64,000 nt of DNA from CALEMW01 sp964343835 (lineage in GTDB: Bacteria; Krumholzibacteriota; Krumholzibacteriia; LZORAL124-64-63): positions 1 through 64,000 of the forward strand of contig CAYFKR010000013.1 of assembly GCA_964343835.1 (NCBI GenBank), in the 5' to 3' direction. Each line of letters opens with the position of its first letter. The stretch's first letter is position 1. A model generated the notes under the pieces. It was not told the origin of the DNA. It was given only the letters and a program-made list of their open reading frames with translations, and searched no databases. The translations under genes were made by a program, and so were the position numbers. Of the stretch, positions 26,718 to 34,943 are shown one piece after another.

Positions 26718-27094
26718 GCCATGCCTTTCAGGTTCACGACCACGGCGCCTTCGCCGCCCCAGTCCACCGGGGCGGGGCGCCATGAGGCGATCTTGTCGGG
26801 GTTGTCGCGGATCCAGTCCATCACCAGGCCCGGGATCACGGCCACGCCGCCGGCGCTGTTCATCCCCTTGCCGTGGACGATGAGCAGCTCCTTGGTCCCG
26901 GCGTGACGATGACGTTCCACTTCCATGGCCAGCTTGTCCATGGCGGCGTCGGCGCGCATGCGGCGCAGGTGGATCTCGTCGGGCTTGGGGCCGGAGCGGG
27001 GTGTCTGGTCCTGCTGCTCCTCGTGGTCGCCGTGGCGGATGGTACGGCGCAGTCCCTTGGCGCGTCCCCCGCTGCGGTTCTTGAAGCGTCCCAT
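26714..27094 (-). CDS. Smr (small MutS-related) domain protein
   Basis: A 126-residue stand-alone Smr-domain protein. A basic N-terminus (about 40 residues) precedes the domain: DEIHLRRMRADAA, then KELLIVHGKGMNS with the HGKG motif, then IPGLVMDWI and a strand GGEGAVVVNL. Smr domains bind or nick branched or RNA substrates. GGAGG precedes the ATG. It overlaps the transporter stop by one base (TGATG) and the SDR start by four, so it lies mid-operon. Its link to the metabolic neighbours is unclear. Confidence 0.87.
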   Translation of the reverse strand: MGRFKNRSGGRAKGLRRTIRHGDHEEQQDQTPRSGPKPDEIHLRRMRADAAMDKLAMEVERHRHAGTKELLIVHGKGMNSAGGVAVIPGLVMDWIRDNPDKIASWRPAPVDWGGEGAVVVNLKGMA

Positions 27095-28611
27095 CACGAT
27101 CCTCCCATGGCCCACGCGGGCACCGTCGAAAGATCGGTCCCGAACGCGAGTCCGCCCAGCGCCCACACGGCGGCGGTGATCAGCACCGCCCCGATCAGGT
27201 TCAGCACGAGTCCGGTTCGCGCCATCTGGCGAATGCTCACCCGTCCCGTCCCGAAGATAATGGCGTTGGGCGGCGTGGCCACCGGCAGCATGAAGGCGCA
27301 GCTCGCCGACAGGGTGGCAGGCACCATCAGCAGCAGAGGGTTGAGACCGGTGGCGCCGGCCATGCCCGCCAGCACCGGCAGGGCCATCTGGGTGGTGGCG
27401 GTGTTGCTGGTGAGCTCGGTGAGGAAGGTGATGGTCAGGCACACGCCCATCACCAGCAGCGCGGGCGGCAACGAGGCGAGACCGTGCATGCGCTCACCCA
27501 GCCACACCGTCAGCCCCGACTGGGTGAACCCGGCCGCCAGGGCGAACCCGCCCCCGAACAGCAGCACGATGCCCCAGGGCAGGTTGCGCGCCGCCTCCCA
27601 GTCCATAACGCGCCCGCCGCGTTTCGACGGGATCACGAAGAGCACCAGGGCGAGGGCGACGGCCACGGTGCCGTCGTCGATCAGCGCGCCGTGGGGCAGC
27701 AGCGACGACCACCCCGGCAGGTCCAGCGACCCGACCGTCAGCCCCTTGCGCGTGAGCCACAGCACCGCCAGCAGCGCGAAGTCGATCAGCACGACCTTCT
27801 CCTCGAACGCCATGGGCCCGAGGGCCTCGCGCTCCTGTCGGAACAGGCCGTGGTCCACCAGGCCGTCGAGCCGGTCGAGCCGGAACACGCGCCCCAGCAC
27901 CCCCCACGTGATCAGCCCGAACACCACCGACAGCGGCGCCCCGAGCACCATCCACGACGCGAACCCCACCTCCGGCGCGCCGGGATAGAGCAGCGCCAGG
28001 TTGCTCACGAACAGCGGGTTGGGCGGCGTGCCGATGAGGGTGGCGAGCCCGCCGATGGACGCCCCGTAGGCGGTGCCCAGCAGCAGGGCGGCGCCGAAGC
28101 GGGCGGCGTCGGCCTCGCGACCGTCGCGGCCGCACCTCTTGGCGACAGCGACGGCGATGGGCGCCATCATCATGGCCGTGGCCGTGTTGCTGATCCACAT
28201 GGACAGGAACCCGGCCGCGATCATGAACCCCAGCACGATGCGCTGCGGCCCGCCCCCCACCGCCAGGATGATGGCCAGGGCGATGCGCCGGTGCAGCTTC
28301 CACCGCTCCATGGCCAGGGCAACCAGGAAGCCGCCCAGAAACAGGAAGATGATGCTGTTGACGTAGTAGGGCGCCGTGGCCTTGCCGGCCATGATGCCGA
28401 GCACGGGGTAGAGCACCAGGGGCAGCAGGGCGGTCACGGGCAGGGGCGCCGCCTCGGTCATCCACCACACGGCCATCCACACGGCGACGGCCGCCATGGC
28501 GGTGGCGGCCGGATGGGCGGGATCCAGGTCGGCGAAGAGGAGCAGAAGCAGCGCGGCCGCCGGCCCGGCGATCAGCCCGAAGCGGGCCGCGGCGTCGCGC
28601 CCGGCGCTCAC
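27094..28611 (-). CDS. DASS/SLC13-family sodium-dependent anion symporter
   Basis: A 505-residue transporter of the divalent anion:sodium symporter family, importing dicarboxylates, sulfate or similar anions. It has a dozen or so hydrophobic helices and two SNT-type signature loops: FLSMWISNTATAMMMAP in the first half and FLTELTSNTATTQMALP in the second, plus LIGTPPNPLF and VATPPNAIIFG. The GTG start at 28611 overlaps the DUF2797 stop (GTGA); there is no ATG near the true N-terminus. The substrate cannot be told. It is third in the coupled operon. Confidence 0.9.
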   Translation of the reverse strand: MSAGRDAAARFGLIAGPAAALLLLLFADLDPAHPAATAMAAVAVWMAVWWMTEAAPLPVTALLPLVLYPVLGIMAGKATAPYYVNSIIFLFLGGFLVALAMERWKLHRRIALAIILAVGGGPQRIVLGFMIAAGFLSMWISNTATAMMMAPIAVAVAKRCGRDGREADAARFGAALLLGTAYGASIGGLATLIGTPPNPLFVSNLALLYPGAPEVGFASWMVLGAPLSVVFGLITWGVLGRVFRLDRLDGLVDHGLFRQEREALGPMAFEEKVVLIDFALLAVLWLTRKGLTVGSLDLPGWSSLLPHGALIDDGTVAVALALVLFVIPSKRGGRVMDWEAARNLPWGIVLLFGGGFALAAGFTQSGLTVWLGERMHGLASLPPALLVMGVCLTITFLTELTSNTATTQMALPVLAGMAGATGLNPLLLMVPATLSASCAFMLPVATPPNAIIFGTGRVSIRQMARTGLVLNLIGAVLITAAVWALGGLAFGTDLSTVPAWAMGGS

Positions 28612-29447
28612 GGCGCCTCCCCGACCACCTCGACGCGGTAGCCCGTGAACTTGCGCACGTTGATCACGCCGCCGTCGAAGAACAGGTACTGACCCTTCAC
28701 GCCCTGGAGCACGCCGCCTGCGGTGGGCGCCTTGTCCAGGTTGAAGCTCTTGACCTTGGTCGGCCACACGTCCACCGGATAGCGGAACTCGTACACCTCG
28801 CGCTGGTCCGGAGGCAGGATCCCCTCGACGCCCATGGCCTCCAGGTCCGCCACCACGCGCTCGGCCACCGCAGGCAGGTCGCCCTCGGGGTGCTCGGTCT
28901 TCAGCATGGCCATCCAGTGGGTCTTGTCGGCGTAGGTCTTGGCCAGCTCGACCTCCACCAGCCCCACCTCGCGACGGCTCGGCAGCTCGGCCACGGGGAT
29001 GGCGCTCACCGCCCCCTGGTCGATCCACCGCGACGGCACGTTGGGCCGCCGCGTGATGCCCACCTTCACGCCCGACGTCAGCGACACGTACAGCACGTGA
29101 GGCTGGAAGCACTGAGCCATGGCGAAGGTCTCGTCGCGGCACGGATCGGCAGGGTTCCCGTGGTGGCACTGCTCGGGCTTGACGATGCACATGTCCGCTT
29201 CGGGCCGGGTCTGGAAGCAGGGGTAGCAAAAGCCCTGGCTGAAGCTCTTCTTGGTGGCGCGGCCGCAGTACACGCAGTTGATGTCGCCGCCGAAGCGGAT
29301 CTCGACGGTGCGGCCGATGAGGTCGTTGACGGCGAGTTCGGGGCCGCGTTCGGCTTGATCGTGCCACCCGTCGCGCAGGAAGTAGCGCACGGGGTCGGCG
29401 TGCTCGACGCGCATCTTGGTGAGGGTGCCGGTCCAGAGGGTCTCCAC
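28608..29447 (-). CDS. DUF2797 protein with zinc-ribbon and GIY-YIG-like core
   Basis: A 279-residue protein of the DUF2797 family. A cysteine cluster (CVYCGRATKKSF, GFCYPCF, then C and H pairs to about residue 105) looks like a zinc site. HVLYVSLTSGVKVGITRR then RWIDQGA resembles the strand pattern of GIY-YIG-like nucleases (the YV-VKVGIT core with a later Arg). The role is uncharacterised. Translation starts at GTG one base after the upstream stop. Its own stop overlaps the transporter start. Family membership is clear; the nuclease-like reading is my inference. Confidence 0.8.
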   Translation of the reverse strand: METLWTGTLTKMRVEHADPVRYFLRDGWHDQAERGPELAVNDLIGRTVEIRFGGDINCVYCGRATKKSFSQGFCYPCFQTRPEADMCIVKPEQCHHGNPADPCRDETFAMAQCFQPHVLYVSLTSGVKVGITRRPNVPSRWIDQGAVSAIPVAELPSRREVGLVEVELAKTYADKTHWMAMLKTEHPEGDLPAVAERVVADLEAMGVEGILPPDQREVYEFRYPVDVWPTKVKSFNLDKAPTAGGVLQGVKGQYLFFDGGVINVRKFTGYRVEVVGEAP

Positions 29448-29448
29448 G

Positions 29449-29691
29449 TCACATGCTCCCGGCGGCGTTGATCATGGCGGGGATGATGTCCTTCAGCACG
29501 TGACCGCCCACAAGCAGCACCACGCCGAAGAAGAAGTGCTTCTTGCCCTCGGGCGTGAGGGTGCCGAAGGGGCGACCGGCGGTGCGATGCTCGGCGTCCA
29601 TGCGGGAATGCAGCACGAGGCCGCGGAGCATTTCCACCACGCCGCCCAGGACAGCTAGCCAGCCGGCGATGTCCAGTAACTCGAGAACCAA
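29449..29691 (-). CDS. Small membrane protein, two helices
   Basis: About 80 residues, with two hydrophobic helices (IAGWLAVLGGVVEML near the start, HFFFGVVLLVGGHVL later) separated by a charged loop (HSRMDAEHRTAGRPFG). No family is recognised. I place the start at a TTG seven bases after a strong GGAGG. An ATG at 29724 in the same frame would add 11 residues but has no ribosome site. It is the first gene of the coupled minus-strand operon and ends one base before the DUF2797 GTG. Confidence 0.6.
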   Translation of the reverse strand: MVLELLDIAGWLAVLGGVVEMLRGLVLHSRMDAEHRTAGRPFGTLTPEGKKHFFFGVVLLVGGHVLKDIIPAMINAAGSM

Positions 29692-29749
29692 AGCAAGACC
29701 TCCCTGGACGCCAGAATCACACATGATCGCACACCCGGCAACATTCGCC

Positions 29750-29785
29750 GTGACGAGATTGATACTCCACCGCTAGACTCCCCCC
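29750..29785 (+). promoter_or_regulatory. Candidate leaderless promoter of the SpmAB-like gene
   Basis: GTGACG (29750-29755), 18 bases, then TAGACT (29774-29779) are followed by six C and directly by the ATG. No ribosome site is present. The layout copies that of panE. Confidence 0.4.
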
Positions 29786-31015
29786 ATGCTCAACAAACTC
29801 TGGACCTCCTTCTTCGCCCTGGCCCTCCTCTCCGCGGTGGTCCGCGCCGTCGTATTCGGCGATACCTCCGCCTTCCCCGCCATGACCGCCGCCACCTTCG
29901 ACCTGGCCAAGCTGGGCTTCGAGATCGCCCTGGGCCTGACCGGCGTCATGTGCCTGTGGCTCGGGCTGATGCGGCTGGGCGAGAAGGGCGGGGCGGTGGA
30001 CCTGCTGGCGCGGGTCTTCGGGCCGCTGTTCCGGCGGCTGTTCCCGAGCATCCCCGCCGGGCATCCGGCCGAGGGGTCCATCGTGATGAACATGGCCGCC
30101 AACATGCTCGGGCTGGACAACGCGGCCACGCCCCTGGGCCTGAAGGCCATGAAGGAGCTGCAGACCCTCAACACCGAGCCCGACCGCGCCACCGACGACC
30201 AGATCCTCTTCCTGGTCATCAACACCTCGGCGGTCACGGTGCTGCCGGTGACCATCTTCGCCTACCGGGCCCAGATGGGCGCCGCCGACCCCACCGACGT
30301 GTTCCTGCCCATCCTTATCGCCACGTTCTGCAGCACCCTCGCCGGGCTGCTGGTCACCTCGGCGGTGCAGCGTCGGAAGCTGGCCGACCCGGTGATCCTG
30401 GGCTGGCTCGGCGGGCTGACCCTGCTGGTGGGCGGCGTGGTGGCCTGGTTCTCGGGGATGGAGCGGGAGGCGGCGGAGCAGGCGTCGTCGCTGGCGGCCA
30501 ACGCGTCCATCATGACCGTCATCACGGCCTTCGTGGTGATGGCGGCGCGGCGCGGCGTGGCCGTGTTCGACGCCTTCGTCGAGGGGGCCAAGGAGGGGTT
30601 CGGCGTGGCCGTGGGGATCATCCCCTATCTGGTGGCCATGCTGGTGGCCGTGGGCGTGTTCCGGGCCAGCGGCGCCCTGGACCTGCTGCTCGACGGGGTG
30701 CGGGCCCTGACCGGCGTGTTCGGCGCCGACGCCCGCTGGATCGACGCCCTGCCCACCGCGCTCATGAAGCCCCTGTCGGGGAGCGGCGCGCGGGGCATGC
30801 TCATCGAGACCATGCAGAACTTCGGGCCCGATTCCTTCGCCGGGCGCCTCGCCAGCACCGTGCAGGGCAGCACCGAGACCACCTTCTACGTGCTGGCCGT
30901 CTACTTCGGCAGCGTGGGCATCCGGCGCACCCGCCACGCCCTGGCCTGCGGGCTGGCGGCGGACGCGGCGGGCATCGTCGCGGCCATCCTCGTCTGCTAC
31001 CTGTTCTTCGGTTAG
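29786..31015 (+). CDS. SpmA-SpmB fusion-type nucleoside-recognition membrane protein
   Basis: A 409-residue membrane protein joining spore-maturation-protein A- and B-like halves. Each half holds the Gate (nucleoside-transporter-like) motif. The first half has MNMAANMLGLDNAATPLGL and INTSAVTVLPVTIFAYRA. The second has GIIPYLVAMLVAVGVFRASG, LMKPLSGSGARG and STETTFYVLAVYFG. Such fusions occur in many non-sporulating bacteria, where the function is unknown; nothing else here suggests sporulation. The ATG lacks a ribosome site and appears to open a leaderless message. The DinB gene follows after nine bases. Confidence 0.87.
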   Translation: MLNKLWTSFFALALLSAVVRAVVFGDTSAFPAMTAATFDLAKLGFEIALGLTGVMCLWLGLMRLGEKGGAVDLLARVFGPLFRRLFPSIPAGHPAEGSIVMNMAANMLGLDNAATPLGLKAMKELQTLNTEPDRATDDQILFLVINTSAVTVLPVTIFAYRAQMGAADPTDVFLPILIATFCSTLAGLLVTSAVQRRKLADPVILGWLGGLTLLVGGVVAWFSGMEREAAEQASSLAANASIMTVITAFVVMAARRGVAVFDAFVEGAKEGFGVAVGIIPYLVAMLVAVGVFRASGALDLLLDGVRALTGVFGADARWIDALPTALMKPLSGSGARGMLIETMQNFGPDSFAGRLASTVQGSTETTFYVLAVYFGSVGIRRTRHALACGLAADAAGIVAAILVCYLFFG

Positions 31016-31024
31016 GAGCCTCCC

Positions 31025-31546
31025 ATGCGTCACATCCCGCGTCCGCTGGCCGTGGACTCCCCGTCGTACTTCGCCACCTACACGGGACTCGTGCCGGAGA
31101 ACGACATCCTGCGCGTGCTGGCCGACCAGGCCGGCGAGGTCCGCGACCTCTTCGCCCCCCTCGGCGACGACGGCGCCCTCCACCGCTACGCCCCCGGCAA
31201 GTGGAGCCTCAAGGAGATGATCGGCCACGTCGCCGACACCGAGCGCATGTTCTGCTACCGCGCCATGAGCTTCGCCCGCGGCGACGCCACCGACCTGCCC
31301 GGCATGGACGAGGACGCCTGGGTCGTCGGCGCCGACTTCGACGCCGTCCCCCTGGCCGACCTGCTGGCCGAGTTCGCCGTCGTTCGCGAGGCCACCGTCC
31401 GGCTCTTCGCCAACATGGATGACGCGGGGCTGGCGCGGCGGGGACGGGCGAACGGGATGGCGTATCGGGTGAGTTGCGTGCCTTGGTTGGTGGTGGGGCA
31501 TGTGAGGCATCATCTGGGGGTGGTGAGGGAGAGGTATCTGGACTGA
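31025..31546 (+). CDS. DinB-family (DUF664-like) putative metal-dependent protein
   Basis: A 173-residue four-helix-bundle protein of the DinB superfamily. The metal-binding histidine pattern is seen in LKEMIGHVADTE and, at the C-terminus, VVGHVRHHLGVV. Relatives include thiol transferases and hydrolases such as YfiT; the substrate is unknown. PGKWSLKEMIGH is the usual entry motif. AGGAG precedes the ATG. It follows the SpmAB-like gene by nine bases and is likely co-transcribed. Confidence 0.85.
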   Translation: MRHIPRPLAVDSPSYFATYTGLVPENDILRVLADQAGEVRDLFAPLGDDGALHRYAPGKWSLKEMIGHVADTERMFCYRAMSFARGDATDLPGMDEDAWVVGADFDAVPLADLLAEFAVVREATVRLFANMDDAGLARRGRANGMAYRVSCVPWLVVGHVRHHLGVVRERYLD

Positions 31547-31562
31547 GATACAGCACTCGTGA

Positions 31563-31600
31563 TGTCATACATTGACATATATTGCCATTTCATCTATTAT
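31563..31600 (+). promoter_or_regulatory. Strong promoter and candidate ParD operator for parDE
   Basis: TTGACA (31572-31577), a 17-base spacer and TATTAT (31595-31600) form a near-consensus promoter 36 bases before parD. The inverted repeat TGTCA-TACAT-TGACA (31563-31577) overlaps the -35 box and is a natural site for repression by the antitoxin. Confidence 0.7.
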
Positions 31601-31635
31601 GAATCCAGCCATCGGTCCCCAGGGAGGTCACCATC

Positions 31636-31893
31636 ATGAATGTGTCGGTCGGCAAGGATTTCGAGGAATTCGTGAAGAGCAAGGTCGCTTCCGGCGACTA
31701 TGCCTCCGTCAGCGAAGTGGTCAGGGACGGCCTGCGGCTACTGAAAGAGAAGGATCTCCTTCTCGAAGCACGCCTCCAGGCGCTGCGTGGTGAGATCCAG
31801 GAGGGGATCGACCAGGCCGACGCCGGAGAACTTCTCGACGGCCCTACCGTCATGGCCGCTCTGGAGCGCAGGCTGAAAGGCAGGCAGTCGTAG
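31636..31893 (+). CDS. parD: ParD-family antitoxin
   Basis: An 85-residue antitoxin with an N-terminal ribbon-helix-helix DNA-binding domain (MNVSVGKDFEEFVKSKVASG, then YASVSEVVRDGLRLL). A C-terminal acidic, flexible part would wrap the toxin. GGGAGG precedes the ATG. The toxin gene follows with no spacer. The stretch has lower GC than its surroundings, consistent with a mobile toxin-antitoxin cassette. It should repress its own promoter through the inverted repeat upstream. Confidence 0.9.
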   Translation: MNVSVGKDFEEFVKSKVASGDYASVSEVVRDGLRLLKEKDLLLEARLQALRGEIQEGIDQADAGELLDGPTVMAALERRLKGRQS

Positions 31894-32187
31894 ATGACCC
31901 GATATGCCCTCGTTCCGAAGGCCCAAGAAGATCTCCAGGATATCCTCGACTACATCGCAGAAGACAGCCTCGACGCCGCGCTGAAGGTTCGCCTCAGATT
32001 CGAAGAGGTCTTCGAGCTCCTCGGAGACAACCCCGGCATCGGTCACTACCGGGAGGATCTGTCATCGAGGCCGATCCGCTTCTTTCCCGTCTACTCGTAC
32101 CTGGTGCTCTATCTGGCGAACACGATGCCGGTTCAGATTGTGCGTGTGCTGGGGGGAGCAAGAGATGTCGAATCACTTTTGAATTAG
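31894..32187 (+). CDS. parE: ParE-family toxin
   Basis: A 97-residue RelE/ParE-superfamily toxin. Family features are the N-terminal helix pair AQEDLQDILDYIAEDS, the NPGIGHYREDL loop, and the C-terminal strand block PVYSYLVLYL with VQIVRVLGGARD. ParE members usually poison DNA gyrase; some relatives cut mRNA, and the sequence alone does not settle the target. It abuts parD directly and depends on its ribosome flow. Confidence 0.9.
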   Translation: MTRYALVPKAQEDLQDILDYIAEDSLDAALKVRLRFEEVFELLGDNPGIGHYREDLSSRPIRFFPVYSYLVLYLANTMPVQIVRVLGGARDVESLLN

Positions 32188-32231
32188 ATACTCATACCTC
32201 CGGCACACCTGCTGATGTCGCGTGACAATAA

Positions 32232-32246
32232 TAACGCATTGCGTTA
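32232..32246. promoter_or_regulatory. Perfect palindrome upstream of higA
   Basis: TAACGCA-T-TGCGTTA is a perfect 15-base inverted repeat 45 bases before the higA start, next to TGACAA and TTACTAT promoter-like hexamers. It fits an autoregulatory HigA operator. Confidence 0.6.
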
Positions 32247-32291
32247 CTATTGGCCTCGGCCAAGACATCCTCATGCTCCAGGAGAACCCCC

Positions 32292-32600
32292 ATGCCCCCC
32301 CGAACCCCCCCCCCCATCCACCCCGGCGAGATCCTCATGAAGGAGTATCTCGAGCCCATGGGCATCACCCAGTACCGCCTCGCCAAGGAGACCAGCGTGC
32401 CGCCGCGGCGCATCAACGAGATCGTCCACGGCAAGCGCGCGATCTCCGCCGACACGGCCCTCAGGCTGGCGCGGTTCTTCGGCACGACGGAGATGTTCTG
32501 GGGGAATCTGCAGATGCTCCACGACCTGGCCCTGGAGAAGGACCGCCTGGCCGATCGGCTGGAGCGGGAGGTGTCGGTATGGCGGGGCGGGGAAGCCTGA
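32292..32600 (+). CDS. higA: HigA-family antitoxin (solitary)
   Basis: A 102-residue HigA/VapI-type helix-turn-helix protein. IHPGEILMKEYLEPMGITQ is the family N-terminus. The helix-turn-helix covers QYRLAKETSVPPRRINEIVHG, followed by RLARFFGTTEMFWGNLQ. The start is the ATG after AGGAG. A HigB toxin gene would normally sit directly upstream, but that space holds only about 100 bases and the end of parE. So this is either an orphan antitoxin, perhaps acting with or against the neighbouring ParE, or a remnant of a higBA pair. Confidence 0.88.
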   Translation: MPPRTPPPIHPGEILMKEYLEPMGITQYRLAKETSVPPRRINEIVHGKRAISADTALRLARFFGTTEMFWGNLQMLHDLALEKDRLADRLEREVSVWRGGEA

Positions 32601-32627
32601 CCTCCCCCGCCCCCGCCCATCATCGGA

Positions 32628-33860
32628 TCAGTCCAACCCCCCGAACACCTCCACCGTCGCCGCGACCTCCCCGTCGTACCCGAGGATGTTCAGCAGCAGC
32701 GGTCCGGGGCCGTAGACGTCCATGGCCTCCATCATCACGTGCATCAGGCCGAACTGGTAGACGCCCTGGAACGCGGCGTCGCATTCCTCGACCGTGTAGT
32801 GCACGGGCAGCAGGTTGAGCTGCGGGGGCATGGACTCCATGAAGCCGCCCACCACCCACACCCCGAACTCGTGCTCGGGCTGGCAGCCGGAGTAGCCCAT
32901 CTCCAGGGCGAGCAGGCCGCGCTCGTCGACCGAGGCGCCGATGAGGCTCCAGTAGTCGACGTGGAGGGAGTCGGCGGGCAGGTCGCTGAACTCGACCATC
33001 GGGATGGGATGCGCGGTGGGCATCCAGATGCCGAACTCCACGTCGTCGAAGCCCTGCAGCACGCCGTCGGGGCCCACCACGAGGGTCACGTACACCGGGT
33101 TGGGCGTGGTGACGTAGGGTTCCCAGGGCGGCATGGTGGGGGGGAAATCGGCGGTCAGGGTGTAGAGGCCGGGCTCGAAGACGGGCATGTGGAAGCGGCC
33201 GTCGGGGCCGGACACTAGGACCGTCTCCATGGGATCCGAGGGCGACACGTGGATCAGGATGCCGTCGGCCGGGGGCTCGTCGGGCTGGCGCACGCCGTCG
33301 GAGTTGACGTCGATGAAGCAGGAACCGCCGAGCACCGCGGGGGGCGGGCCGAAGCCGGCCTCGATCCAGGCGTCGAAGGTGAACGACACCATCTCGGTGT
33401 CGGCGAACTCCCAGTGCTTTGGCTCGGTGGCCTCGCCTGGCATCAGGATGCCGGTCTCGCCGAGCAGCTCGTCGTACACGTAGCCCACGACCATCGGTTC
33501 GCCGGGCAGCCCGGGCATCACGATGTCGGGGTTCATGACCATGACCTCGGTCGGCGTGAACTCGCCGAACCACACGATCAGGGGCGCGGTGACCTCCACG
33601 TCGGAGAGGTTGCGCACGACCACGTCGAACGACACCATGCCGTCGGCGGCGTGCATGTCGCCGGCCTCCAGGGCCAGGCGCACGGGGCGGCCTTCGGGGT
33701 CGGTGGTCTCGAGGGTCTTCAGGGTGATGCGGCCGTCGGATGGATCGAGGTCCCCGGCGGGCGTGTCCGGCTCGGGGCCGGTGGAATCGGAACAGCCCCA
33801 CGCGAGGAATGCGAGGGCGATGAGCGCGAGCAGGACCGCGCTGCGACGAAGCAGAATCAT
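32628..33860 (-). CDS. Lipoprotein with SdrD-B-like domain
   Basis: A 410-residue predicted lipoprotein. The signal ends in the lipobox LAWGC, followed by a Ser/Asp/Pro linker. About residues 195-275 form a prealbumin-like SdrD_B-type module with a calcium-style loop (CFIDVNSDGVRQPDEPP, then GRFHMPVFEPGLYTL). Flanking regions look beta-rich. No catalytic motif is seen, so a structural or binding surface role is likely. The ATG after AAGGGGGAACC is chosen over a longer frame because it opens the signal peptide. It is divergent from the sulfotransferase gene. Confidence 0.8.
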   Translation of the reverse strand: MILLRRSAVLLALIALAFLAWGCSDSTGPEPDTPAGDLDPSDGRITLKTLETTDPEGRPVRLALEAGDMHAADGMVSFDVVVRNLSDVEVTAPLIVWFGEFTPTEVMVMNPDIVMPGLPGEPMVVGYVYDELLGETGILMPGEATEPKHWEFADTEMVSFTFDAWIEAGFGPPPAVLGGSCFIDVNSDGVRQPDEPPADGILIHVSPSDPMETVLVSGPDGRFHMPVFEPGLYTLTADFPPTMPPWEPYVTTPNPVYVTLVVGPDGVLQGFDDVEFGIWMPTAHPIPMVEFSDLPADSLHVDYWSLIGASVDERGLLALEMGYSGCQPEHEFGVWVVGGFMESMPPQLNLLPVHYTVEECDAAFQGVYQFGLMHVMMEAMDVYGPGPLLLNILGYDGEVAATVEVFGGLD

Positions 33861-34002
33861 GGTTCCCCCTTCCGGACCGGCGGGGTCGGTCCACCCCTCA
33901 TTGTACAAGATCCGCGATCACCGCGAAAGCCCGTCTGGCGACGGGGCTCCCGATGTGCTTGAATGGCACCGCTTCCCGACCACGCACGACCCGGAGCGCA
34001 CG

Positions 34003-34905
34003 ATGACCGCATCCCGCCCAGACTGCACACCCCACTTCCTCGGCCTCGGCGTGATGCGCGGCGGCACCACCTGGCTGTGGGATCGCCTCAACGCCCACCC
34101 CGACGTGTGGCTCACGCCCGTGAAGGAGCTCAACTACTTCACGCGGCGGCACCCGATCATGGTGCCGGCGAACGACGCCGCGCCCGCGCGGCCGGAAAAC
34201 CAGCCCCACCTGTTCCGCCAGAGCCTCAAGAGGTTCAAGTGGGACCGGCTGGCCCACTACTTCCGGACGTACTCGCCGCGCACGGTGGCGTGGCGTTGGC
34301 GCTTCTACCGCGGCGACCTGTCGCCCGAGTGGTACCGCTCGCTGTTCGACATGGCCGGCGGCCGCCTCTGCGGCGACATCACGCCCCACTACGCGGCCCT
34401 GTCAGAGGAAGGCGTGCAGGAGGTCGTCGAAACCCTGCCCGACGCCCGCATGATGCTGATCCTGCGCGACCCCATCGACCGCGACTGGTCCCACGCCGTG
34501 CACTGGTACACCCACAACCTGGGGCGCACCCACGCGTCGTTGACCGAGCGGGACATCATGGAGCATGCAGCGAACCCGTCGGTGCGCCAGCGCGGCGACT
34601 ATGTGCCCATCCTGGAGCGGTGGCGCCGCCACGTGCCCGCCGACCGCCTGAAGATCCTGTTCTTCGACGACGTCCGTACGCGTCCTTCGGAGCTGTTCGA
34701 CGAGGTGCAGGACTTCCTGGGCCTGCGCCGCATCCATCGGCCCGACCTGGACCGCGCCATCAACCAGTCGGGGGCGAGTCGGATTCCGGAGTCCATCGAG
34801 CGGCATCTGGCGGAACTGCACATGCCGGCGCTGGAGGTGTTGGCGGATGATCTGGGTGGGCCCGTCGAGGTCTGGCGGGATCGGGCGAGAGCGATCTGCG
34901 GATGA
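34003..34905 (+). CDS. Sulfotransferase-domain protein (PAPS-dependent)
   Basis: A 300-residue sulfotransferase that would move sulfate from PAPS to an acceptor such as a glycan or lipid. The 5'-phosphosulfate loop is GVMRGGTTWLWDRL (residues 16-29). The 3'-phosphate motif is LILRDPIDRDWSHAVHW. FFDDVRTRPSELFDEVQDFL is the usual late block. The ATG at 34003 places the loop at the right depth. It stands alone with terminator hairpins behind it. The acceptor is unknown; exported or surface polysaccharide is plausible given the surface-rich surroundings. Confidence 0.88.
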   Translation: MTASRPDCTPHFLGLGVMRGGTTWLWDRLNAHPDVWLTPVKELNYFTRRHPIMVPANDAAPARPENQPHLFRQSLKRFKWDRLAHYFRTYSPRTVAWRWRFYRGDLSPEWYRSLFDMAGGRLCGDITPHYAALSEEGVQEVVETLPDARMMLILRDPIDRDWSHAVHWYTHNLGRTHASLTERDIMEHAANPSVRQRGDYVPILERWRRHVPADRLKILFFDDVRTRPSELFDEVQDFLGLRRIHRPDLDRAINQSGASRIPESIERHLAELHMPALEVLADDLGGPVEVWRDRARAICG

Positions 34906-34943
34906 TCGCTCCCGCCCGAGGGATGAGCCAGGGGCTCATTTCC
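34889..34943 (+). terminator. Two adjacent hairpins ending the sulfotransferase gene
   Basis: The first stem, GAGCGATC with GATCGCTC, overlaps the stop codon. The second, ATGAGCC with GGCTCAT around AGG, is followed by TTTCC and overlaps the convergent gene's stop. The second looks most like an intrinsic terminator. Confidence 0.55.

Noticed and set aside
29786..31015. Evidence of sporulation from SpmA/SpmB similarity
   Set aside because: Fusions of this kind are common in non-sporulating bacteria and no other spore gene is in the window.
33928..33948. Hairpin between the SdrD-B-like lipoprotein and the sulfotransferase genes
   Set aside because: The stem needs a bulge and sits between divergent starts, so neither a terminator nor a clear operator is supported.
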